NCBI RefSeq assembly: GCF_964229645.1
Contig: NZ_CAXREX010000328.1
Coordinates: 1-51,722, forward strand
Origin: Nioella sp964229645
GTDB taxonomy: Bacteria; Pseudomonadota; Alphaproteobacteria; Rhodobacterales; Rhodobacteraceae
Direction of reading: 5' to 3'
DNA length: 51,722 nt
The position numbers were made by a program, and so were the translations under genes. How positions within the stretch are numbered: position 1 is the stretch's first letter; each line of letters begins with the position of its first letter. Positions 37,011 to 45,307 of this stretch are shown in pieces. The notes beneath the pieces were generated by a model. That model made no database searches. It saw nothing but the letters and a program-made list of their open reading frames with translations, and was not told where the DNA came from.

Positions 37011-37078
37011 CCCGAAAACAGGGGGGCGCCATGCGTGCACCCCCTGTGCACCCCCCGTACACCCTCCGTGCAGACGAA
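37011..37078 (-). repeat. GTGYAC tandem-repeat element, copy B (reverse)
   Basis: On the minus strand it reads CGTCTGCACGG, then 11-bp units of GTGYACRGGGG type, then GCGCCCCCCTGTTTTCGGG. It matches 21603-21672 with a few substitutions and one different order of GTGTAC/GTGCAC units. It lies between soxG and the HlyU-like gene. Confidence 0.8.
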
Positions 37079-37098
37079 ACGGCGTTTCGGGGCCCGGA

Positions 37099-37368
37099 TC
37101 AGAAGATCCGGTCGCCCATCTGGTCGATCATGGACTTGGCCTTGCCCACGGCAGCCTCGGCGGCCTGGTCGGCCGTGTGCAGCACATCGGCGCGGATCAG
37201 GTGGTGGCTTTTGACCTCGCCCCCGATCTCTTTCTCGACCCGCGCGGCCAACCGGTAGCCGTCGGGCTCCTTCATCGGCTCGGGGTGGATGGTGAAGCCC
37301 TTGTAGGTGACGGGCTCTGGCCCCTTTGGGGCGTCGGACCCGCCGAAGAGTTTCTTGAAAAGGGACAT
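37099..37368 (-). CDS. HlyU family protein
   Basis: 89 residues from the ATG at 37368 (MSLFKKLFGGSDAPKGPEPV), with an AGGAG about 7 bp upstream. YKGFTIHPEPMKEPDGYRLAARVEKEIGG and the C-terminal GDRIF are diagnostic of the HlyU family. In Vibrio, HlyU is a different winged-helix activator despite the shared database name. Here the protein is a small beta-rich domain of unknown activity; a regulatory role should not be assumed. The 57 bp before the ATG closely match those before the next small gene. Confidence 0.8.
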   Translation of the reverse strand: MSLFKKLFGGSDAPKGPEPVTYKGFTIHPEPMKEPDGYRLAARVEKEIGGEVKSHHLIRADVLHTADQAAEAAVGKAKSMIDQMGDRIF

Positions 37369-37727
37369 GGCGCGCTCCTGACCTGTTGCGGGGCGAGTGA
37401 AGCAAAGGCGGCGGGGGATGTCCACCGGGGGGCGGCTGTCAGTCCCCGCTGCGGGGGCGCAGCACCAGCTTGAGGATCAGCAGGACCCAGGGCGCACCGT
37501 GCAGGGCGAGGTCGAAGATGTCGATGGGCCGGGACAGCGTGCCCGCCGCCAGCATCTGGAGCTTTTCCCAGACATGGGGTTCTGGCGTGAACGGCGCGAG
37601 GCCGAGCGTGAGGCTGGCCAGAAGCAGAAGGCCCAGGGGGAGCCCGTCGAGAAGGCGCTTGAGATGGGACATGGGCGGGCTCCTGCGTGGATCGGGCGGA
37701 GTGAAACAGGCCGGGTAGGGGATGTCC
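37366..37727 (-). repeat. Near-identical 57-bp upstream sequences before two small genes
   Basis: The leaders immediately before the ATGs at 37368 and 37672 share TGGACATCCCC at their distal end, TTCACTC in the middle and CAGGAGC beside the start. Both are also open in frame for exactly 19 codons and encode MDIPxxxCFTxP. They could be duplicated promoter/leader DNA, or an N-terminal extension of both proteins. Confidence 0.65.
37439..37672 (-). CDS. Small two-helix membrane protein, function unknown
   Basis: 77 residues from the ATG at 37672, with a CAGGAG site upstream. First helix about 10-27 (LPLGLLLLASLTLGLAPF), a short PEPHVWEKLQMLAAG loop, then a second helix near IDIFDLALHGAPWVLLILKLVL. 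The loop and the spacing are conserved in a group of about 80-residue proteins sometimes labelled RND transporter in databases, although they are far too short to be transporters. It shares a duplicated leader with the HlyU-like gene, which suggests common control. Confidence 0.7.
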   Translation of the reverse strand: MSHLKRLLDGLPLGLLLLASLTLGLAPFTPEPHVWEKLQMLAAGTLSRPIDIFDLALHGAPWVLLILKLVLRPRSGD

Positions 37728-38028
37728 ATGGGATTGTCATACAGGCAAAGGCGGGGACTTGGCGTCGTCGCCGGACAGGTGTCGACAGATAACAACATGA
37801 AAGGGCGTGACAGGATGGCGGTCTTCGGCCAGCGCGGAATCAAGGCGAAGCCGCCGCGCCATCGCCGACGCGCCCCCACGCGGAGGCGATTTGGTGAGGC
37901 TGGGCGCTGTGCTTAAAGGGTCTGCGGGGGTTGAGAGATAAAGTGCCACAATCCGGAGTTCAGATCGCCCCCGCGCGCGTCGGAGATGGCGGTTGGTTTA
38001 GGGGCAGGACTGTCCAATCTATGGCTTG
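37673..38028. other. 356-bp gap without a supported gene
   Basis: Short open frames on both strands look non-coding. The part near 37673-37729 is the leader of the small membrane protein. GC falls from about 37,930 onwards, marking the edge of the low-GC segment that contains the PIN-like gene. Confidence 0.5.
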
Positions 38029-38595
38029 CTACAAGCTTGCCACCATTTCCTTAGGTGTTTTCACCTCTTTAAGGCCCAACTCCCGCAACTGAGTCATTTT
38101 GTTTTGAAAGTCTCGTTTGTTCGACGCAATGAACACATCCCGACCAGAATCAATATGCGCCCACAACGTATGGACGTCGCACCATACATTCCGCCAATTC
38201 TTATAGTATGCCGAGTGGAGATCAGCGTCGCTCAGCGACGCTGGAAGGCTTCTTGGTGTCGATCCACCAATTATTTCCCAAATTGCGTCTCGCTCACATG
38301 AAAAGTTTTCGCCCACGATTTTGCACATGCCAATATAGGTCAAACCGACAACGGCGGGGCCGAGAACCAGAGGCAAATCACTCCATCCAAGATTTTCGAG
38401 TCGTTGGTTGAAGAAATTGGCAGAAGCAGGAAATTCCTTGCTGCCTTTCAACGTCTCAGACGCTGACACCGTTGTGATTGCAACTTCGACCATCTTCTTA
38501 CGATGAAGGTTGATCAACTGCTCGACGGAAGTCGCCTGATCCTCTTGGTTCTCGAACGAAATTACACAGTTCCAATCGAATGTGATCGTCTTCAT
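38029..38595 (-). CDS. PIN-like domain protein of low GC
   Basis: 188 residues from the ATG at 38595 with an AGGAAGG ribosome-binding site. N-terminal TFDWNCVISFE carries the first acidic residue of a PIN-like nuclease. SASETLKG supplies a second, and the C-terminal CDVHTLWAHIDSGRDVFIAS followed by NKRDF matches the D-x(n)-D-x-F-I-x-x-D pattern of PIN toxins and RNases. The middle (60-120) is longer than in a VapC. No antitoxin gene precedes it. Base composition is much lower in GC than rpoD and sox, a sign of recent acquisition. Its ribosome-binding site starts at the very end of the rpoD terminator T-tract, so expression needs readthrough or an unseen promoter. Confidence 0.7.
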   Translation of the reverse strand: MKTITFDWNCVISFENQEDQATSVEQLINLHRKKMVEVAITTVSASETLKGSKEFPASANFFNQRLENLGWSDLPLVLGPAVVGLTYIGMCKIVGENFSCERDAIWEIIGGSTPRSLPASLSDADLHSAYYKNWRNVWCDVHTLWAHIDSGRDVFIASNKRDFQNKMTQLRELGLKEVKTPKEMVASL

Positions 38596-38609
38596 CAAGA
38601 TCCTTCCTG

Positions 38610-38634
38610 AAAAAAGGCGCCCCGCAGGGCGCCC
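38610..38634 (-). terminator. Rho-independent terminator of rpoD
   Basis: On the minus strand GGCGCCC (38633-38627) pairs with GGGCGCC (38622-38616) around TGCG, followed by TTTTTT (38615-38610). It lies 8 bp after the rpoD stop codon. Confidence 0.93.
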
Positions 38635-38641
38635 TTCCTAA

Positions 38642-40624
<1,983 letters not shown>

Positions 40625-40648
40625 TCGGTATCCCCTTCGCGGGCGAGG

Positions 40649-40699
40649 TGATTCGCCCCTCGCGTTGAAAACATGTCTTAGCGCGAATCACTGATTCGC
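40649..40699. promoter_or_regulatory. Palindrome and repeated TGATTCGC boxes between dnaG and rpoD
   Basis: GCGAATCA-C-TGATTCGC (40683-40699) is a perfect palindrome. Another TGATTCGC at 40649-40656 lies 43 bp away, inside the loop of a GCGAGG...CCTCGC hairpin. The sequence is upstream of rpoD on the minus strand and could bind a regulator or mark an mRNA processing site. Confidence 0.4.
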
Positions 40700-40707
40700 A
40701 CACCCGG

Positions 40708-42651
40708 CTAGCGGGTTTTCTTACTTGCTTCCGCCTTTGCCAACACCTCTCGGAAGGCAGATCTGGCTTCCTCGCTGTCTTCCGTGGCGTCGGTGGCACC
40801 GGCGGCCTTGGGCGTGTCGGCTTGCTGTCGCGCCCTCAAGGCGGAATTGAGGCGCCAGTTGAGCCGTGCTTGATCGGAGCTTTCGAGATCCATCAGCGCC
40901 TCTGCCATCTCGTCCTGGATGCCGCGCCGCGCAGCGAGTTTGGCAAATTCCTCGGCCAGGCATTGGGCCGCTTTCTCGGTATCGCCGGGCGCGCGCACAC
41001 AGGGCGCGATACGCACGTGGCCAAGTGACAGGAGCTTTTCAAGGGTCTCGGACAAATTTGCCCGCGCCAGTGCCGCGCGCAGCGCCTCGGGGTCGCGCTC
41101 GGTGGTGCCAAGCAGGAAGCCTGCCAGGCGGGCCTGATCGGGGTCGGCGGGCTAGAGCCGTTCCAGCGCGTGTTCGAACTCGTCGATCATCGAGGGCGTT
41201 CCGCAGAGCGTGGCCAGGATCAGCGCCGTGCGCATGTCGATATCGGACATGGCACCCGCCGCCAGCGGCGTGGCGCGGGTGGCTGCCATCGGCGTGGCCG
41301 CGGGCGCGCCGCGCCCCGGACGCCAGCCGCCCCCGCCTGCACCCTGGCCATTGCCGCCCCGGCGGTTGCCGCGGAACAGCTGGAAGCGCATGTCATTGAG
41401 CACATCGCCATAGTGGCGACGCAGCGAGGGGTCCTTGATCTGGCCCACGGCCTGTCGCAGCGCCTTGTCGAGCGCGGCGCGCCGTTCGGGGCTGTCGAAG
41501 ACCCTGCCCTCGGTTTCGCGCTGCCACAGCAGCGTGACCAGCGGCTCGGCGCGATCGAGCAGATCCTGCATCGCGCCCGGTCCACGCGCCTTGATCAGGT
41601 CGTCGGGGTCCTGGCCCTCGGGCAGCAGCACGAAGCGCAGCGACTTGCCCGCCTCCAGCACCGGCAGGGCGAGGTCGATCAGGCGCATGGCAGCACGGAT
41701 GCCCGCCTTGTCGCCATCGAGTGCCACGATGGGTTCGTCCGAGATGCGCCACAGAAGTTGAAGCTGCGTCTCGGTGATCGCGGTGCCAAGCGGGGCCACG
41801 GCGGCCCCGAACCCGGCCTGCGACAGCGCGATCACGTCCATGTAGCCCTCGGCCACGATCAGCCGCTGGCCCTTGCCCGCCGCCTCACGCGCGGGGCCGT
41901 GATTGTAGAGCGCCCGGCCCTTGTCGAAGAGCTCGGTTTCCCGGCTGTTGAGGTATTTCGCCCGCGCGTTCGGGTCCATCGCGCGCCCGCCGAAGCCGAT
42001 GCAGCGCCCGCGCGGGTCGCGGATCGGGAAGGTGATGCGGTCGCGGAAGGCGTCATAGGGCGCGCCGCCATCGTCGGGTTTGGTTGCGATCCCGGCGGCG
42101 ACGATCAACTCGGGGTCAAAGCCCTTGTCCTTGAGTGCCTGGAAGGCCCCTTGCCGGGCATTGGGCGCATAGCCGATCTCGAAGCGGTCAAGCGCGGCCT
42201 GGTCCAGCCCGCGCCGGTCGATATAGGCGCGCGCATCGGCCCCCGCGCCGGAATTCAGCTGCATCCGGAACCACCCCACGGCGGCCTCGGTCACCTTGGC
42301 CAGTTCCGTCCGGCGATCGGCCTTCTCCTGCGCGCGCGGGTCACGGGCGGGCATGGTCATCCCCGCTTCGCGCGCGAGGATTTCGACGGCCTCCATGAAG
42401 CCTACGTTTTCCGTGGCCTGGATGAAGCTGAGCGCATCGCCCTTCTCGTGACAGCCGAAGCAGTAATAGAAGCCCTTGCGATCATCGACGTGGAAACTGG
42501 CGGTCTTTTCCTGGTGGAAGGGGCAGGGCGCCCACATGTCGCCCTTGGCCTGGTTCGACTTGCGCTGGTCCCACATGACCTTTCGGCCCACCACCTGCGA
42601 AAGGGATGTGCGCGTGCGCAATTCGTCGAGGAAACCGGGGGGCAGACTCAT
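40708..42651 (-). pseudogene. dnaG: DNA primase with in-frame amber stop at codon 500
   Basis: The reading frame from the ATG at 42651 encodes 499 residues, then TAG at 41154-41152, then 147 more residues in the same frame to a stop at 40708. Total length 647 codons fits alphaproteobacterial primase. CHC2 zinc finger: C43, H46, C64, C67 (APCPFHQEK, YYCFGCHEKG). Catalytic RNA polymerase/TOPRIM domain: LIVAEGYMDVI near 268 and VALDGDKAGIRAA near 307. The post-stop part (SETLEKLLSLGHVRIAPCV, FAKLAARRGIQDEMAEALM) is the C-terminal helicase-binding (DnaB-contact) region. The sequence just after the TAG (PADPDQARLAGFLLG) also reads as primase, so no frameshift is involved. GAG to TAG is one possible single change. 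The gene is expected to be essential; see findings. I call it interrupted rather than inactive. Confidence 0.9.
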
Positions 42652-42799
42652 GGGCGCGAGTATCCGCCCGCCGCGAGGGCTTGTCCAGCGGTCCCGGCGG
42701 GGCGGCTTTTTCTCAATTTTGCCACAATTGCGCCCGCATTCTGCCCGGAATGAGGTTCAAATGAGGCGCCCAGGGGGCGTTTCTTTGAAGGAACGCAAG

Positions 42800-42988
42800 A
42801 TGTTTGCCACTTTCCTTTCGTCCGAAGCCGGATCCGTGACCGTTGACTGGACCTTGCTGACCGCCGTGCTGAGCGGCCTGTCCGTTGCCATGATCGGGCT
42901 TCTGTCCGTGGCGGCGCAGACGCCCACCAACGCGGTCAATTCCACCCTCAACGCGGATGTGATCGGCCAGCATTCCAGCTTCGACTGA
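42800..42988 (+). CDS. Small pilin-like/Flp-type membrane peptide
   Basis: 62 residues from the ATG at 42800, with an AAGGAAC site upstream. SSEAGSVTVDWTLLTAVLSGL followed by a hydrophobic stretch resembles the N-terminal segment of Tad/Flp pseudopilins (compare EDGTATVEF and DEGASVALEA in the tad cluster of this window). After the helix comes a short polar tail (NSTLNADVIGQHSSFD). It stands alone, divergent from dnaG and 11 kb from the tad genes. Function unknown; a pilin-like role is inferred from the similarity. Confidence 0.65.
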   Translation: MFATFLSSEAGSVTVDWTLLTAVLSGLSVAMIGLLSVAAQTPTNAVNSTLNADVIGQHSSFD

Positions 42989-43033
42989 GCTTTGCGCTCG
43001 ACGCGGCGGGCGGGCAGGGGCATTCTGCCCTTC

Positions 43034-43456
43034 ATGCTGCACCAGATCGAGATCGCGACCCGGGGGCCGGGGCTTTACGAATTCACCCGCGAGGCCGCGG
43101 GCTGGCTGACCGGGATCGGCGCCGAGGAGGGTTTGCTGACGCTGATGGTGCGTCACACCTCGGCCTCGATCCTGATCCAGGAAAATGCCGACCCCGAGGT
43201 GCAGGCGGACCTGACGGCCTTCTTCGGGCGGCTGGTGCCGCCCACCAGCGATCCGTCGATGGCCTACCTGACCCATACCTATGAAGGGCCCGACGACATG
43301 CCCGCCCATATCAAGGCGGCGCTTCTGCCGGTGTCCCTGTCGATCCCGGTCACCGGCGGGCGCATGGCCCTGGGCACCTGGCAGGGGATTTACCTGATGG
43401 AACACCGCGACCGGCCGCACCGCCGCGAGGTGGCGCTGAAGTTCCTGCAAGGCTGA
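43034..43456 (+). CDS. yjbQ: YjbQ family secondary thiamine-phosphate synthase-like protein
   Basis: 140 residues from the ATG at 43034. UPF0047 landmarks are LLTLMVRHTSASILIQENADP with the conserved His, MAYLTHTYEGPDDMPAHIKA with its two His, and GTWQGIYLMEHRDRPHRR. The fold binds a divalent metal through three histidines. E. coli YjbQ can replace ThiE with low activity, hence the name; the physiological role is unsettled. Stands upstream of nrdR in the same direction, with 143 bp between. Confidence 0.93.
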   Translation: MLHQIEIATRGPGLYEFTREAAGWLTGIGAEEGLLTLMVRHTSASILIQENADPEVQADLTAFFGRLVPPTSDPSMAYLTHTYEGPDDMPAHIKAALLPVSLSIPVTGGRMALGTWQGIYLMEHRDRPHRREVALKFLQG

Positions 43457-43529
43457 CCTGAAGGCCACCCCGGCAGGCCCATCATCTAGGGGTGGCAAAT
43501 CTCCTCTACCCAAGGACTCGCGGCTCGCC

Positions 43530-43547
43530 TATAGTGCCTGTGGATAA
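43530..43547 (+). promoter_or_regulatory. nrdR -10 element with adjacent DnaA box
   Basis: TATAGT at 43530-43535 is a good -10 match; the -35 is weak. TGTGGATAA at 43539-43547 is the exact complement of the DnaA box TTATCCACA and would cover the transcription start. Only one box was seen. Confidence 0.5.
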
Positions 43548-43599
43548 CTGGGGCGACAGACCCCAAAGGCAGAGCAGAACGAGAGAGGGGGACTGGCCC

Positions 43600-44067
43600 A
43601 TGCGGTGCCCATTTTGCGGAAATGTCGATACCCAGGTGAAGGACTCGCGCCCGGCCGAGGACCATGTTGCGATCCGGCGGCGGCGTTTTTGCCCGGCCTG
43701 TGGCGGACGCTTTACCACCTATGAGCGCGTGCAGCTGCGCGACCTCGTGGTGATCAAGACCAACGGCAAGCGCGAGGATTTCGACCGCGACAAGCTGGAA
43801 CGCTCGATCCGCATCTCGATGCAGAAGCGCCCCGTCGAGCCCGAACGCATCGACCAGATGATCTCGGGCATCGTGCGGCGGCTGGAGAGCATGGGCGAAA
43901 CCGACATCCCCTCCAAGACCATCGGCGAGATCGTGATGGAGGCGCTGGCCCGGATCGACACCGTGGCCTATGTGCGCTTCGCCAGCGTCTACAAGAATTT
44001 CCAGGCGGCCGATGATTTCGAGGATTTCGTGGCCGAGCTGAGGCCGCCCACCACCCCCGAAGGCTGA
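43600..44067 (+). CDS. nrdR: Transcriptional repressor NrdR
   Basis: 155 residues. N-terminal zinc ribbon MRCPFCGNVDTQVKDSRPAE with C3, C6, C31 and C34 (FCPACGGRFTTYERVQ), then an ATP-cone domain (about 49-139: VVIKTNGKREDFDRDKLERS). It senses ATP/dATP and represses ribonucleotide reductase genes at NrdR boxes. The start codon is 52 bp past a DnaA box. Four bases separate its stop from ribD, the common nrdR-ribD arrangement. Confidence 0.98.
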   Translation: MRCPFCGNVDTQVKDSRPAEDHVAIRRRRFCPACGGRFTTYERVQLRDLVVIKTNGKREDFDRDKLERSIRISMQKRPVEPERIDQMISGIVRRLESMGETDIPSKTIGEIVMEALARIDTVAYVRFASVYKNFQAADDFEDFVAELRPPTTPEG

Positions 44068-44070
44068 CCC

Positions 44071-45180
44071 ATGACCCAGGACGACGCCCGCTGGATGCGC
44101 CTTGCGCTGTCGCTTGGCGCGCGCGGGGCGGGCCGGGTCTGGCCCAACCCCGCCGTGGGCTGTGTCATCGTCAAGCAGGGCCGCGTCCTTGGCCGGGGCT
44201 GGACCCAGCCCGGCGGCCGTCCGCATGCGGAAACCGAAGCGCTGGCGCAGGCGGGCGAAGCGGCGCACGGGGCCACCGCCTATGTCTCGCTGGAGCCTTG
44301 CGCCCATCACGGTCAGACCCCGCCCTGCGCGGATGCGCTGGTGCGCGCCTCGGTGGCGCGGGTGGTGATCGGCCTGCGCGACCCCGATCCGCGCACCGAT
44401 GGGAGCGGCATGTCCCGGCTGCGCGCGGCAGGGATCGCCGTGACCGGTCCGATCCTGGAAGAGGATGCGCGGCGGGCGCATCGCGGGTTTCTCAGCCGGG
44501 TCCAACGGGGCCGACCGTCGCTCACGCTCAAGCTCGCCAATTCCTTCGACGGGCGCATCGCCACGGCCACCGGCGAAAGCCAGTGGATCACCGGGCCAGA
44601 CGCGCGCCGCGTCGTGCATGCGATGCGCATGCGCCATGACGCGGTCATGGTGGGGGCGGGCACCGCGCGCGCTGATGACCCTGCGCTCACCGTGCGCGGG
44701 CTTGGTGCCCGTCATCAGCCGGTGCGCGTCGTGGTCTCGCGCCATCTCGACCTGCCACGCGACGGCGCACTTGCGCGAAGCGCGCGCGAGCTGCCGCTCT
44801 GGATCCTGCATGGCGAGGGCGCGGAACAGGGTGTCCAAACGGCCTGGCAGGGTCTAGGCGCCCGGCTTCTTGCCGTTCCCACGGGTCCGGGCGGCCAGGT
44901 CGATCTTGTCGCCGCCCTTCAGGCGCTTGGCCGCGAGGGGCTCACCTCGGTGTTCTGCGAAGGCGGCGGCGCACTTGCCGCCTCGCTTCTGTCGGCCGAT
45001 CTCGTCGACGATCTCGTCGGCTTTTCCGCGGGTCTCGTGATCGGTGCCGAGGGGCAGCCCGCGATCGGGGCCATGGGGCTTGCAGAACTGTCCGAAGCCC
45101 CCCGTTTCCAGCTGCGCAGCACGCGCCCGGTCGGGGCGGATATCCTGCACGAATGGACGCGCCCCGCTTCTTCTTTGTGA
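44071..45180 (+). CDS. ribD: Bifunctional riboflavin biosynthesis protein RibD
   Basis: 369 residues. The N-terminal deaminase has the zinc site HAE (H52, E54 in RPHAETEAL) and PCAHHGQTPPC (C77, C86). The C-terminal reductase has TLKLANSFDGRIATATGESQ and GGGALAASLLSADLVDD. It deaminates 2,5-diamino-6-ribosylamino-pyrimidinone phosphate and reduces the ribosyl group. Starts 3 bp after nrdR. ribE, normally next, is displaced to 50052 by the capsule genes on the opposite strand. Confidence 0.97.
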   Translation: MTQDDARWMRLALSLGARGAGRVWPNPAVGCVIVKQGRVLGRGWTQPGGRPHAETEALAQAGEAAHGATAYVSLEPCAHHGQTPPCADALVRASVARVVIGLRDPDPRTDGSGMSRLRAAGIAVTGPILEEDARRAHRGFLSRVQRGRPSLTLKLANSFDGRIATATGESQWITGPDARRVVHAMRMRHDAVMVGAGTARADDPALTVRGLGARHQPVRVVVSRHLDLPRDGALARSARELPLWILHGEGAEQGVQTAWQGLGARLLAVPTGPGGQVDLVAALQALGREGLTSVFCEGGGALAASLLSADLVDDLVGFSAGLVIGAEGQPAIGAMGLAELSEAPRFQLRSTRPVGADILHEWTRPASSL

Positions 45181-45227
45181 CAATACCCCGGGGGAGTCGC
45201 CGCCAGGCGACGGGGGCAGCGCCCCCA

Positions 45228-45307
45228 GCATTTTCCGCCGCGGAAAATGTCCCGCGATCCGGAACGGATCGCGCGCGTCGGCGCACCCGAAGGGGCGCGG
45301 CGAAACC
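45228..45307. repeat. Double-hairpin dispersed repeat, copy 2
   Basis: Same order as copy 1 at 26724: CATTTTCCG...CGGAAAATG, CGCGATCCG...CGGATCGCG, then GGGGCGCGGCGAAACC. It is preceded at 45196-45226 by two more hairpins (GTCGCC-GCCA-GGCGAC and GGGGGC-AGC-GCCCCC). It lies between the convergent ribD and kpsC. Confidence 0.85.

Noticed and set aside
37722..37916. 64-codon plus-strand open frame before the PIN-like region
   Set aside because: Arg-rich, no ribosome-binding site, overlaps the leader of the small membrane protein on the other strand.
40708..41055. Separate small gene downstream of dnaG
   Set aside because: It is the C-terminal part of primase in the same frame; it has no ribosome-binding site and is better explained by the TAG at 41152-41154.
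41056..41154. Frameshift as the cause of the dnaG split
   Set aside because: Translation of the bases between the two parts continues in one frame with primase-like sequence, so only the stop codon separates them.
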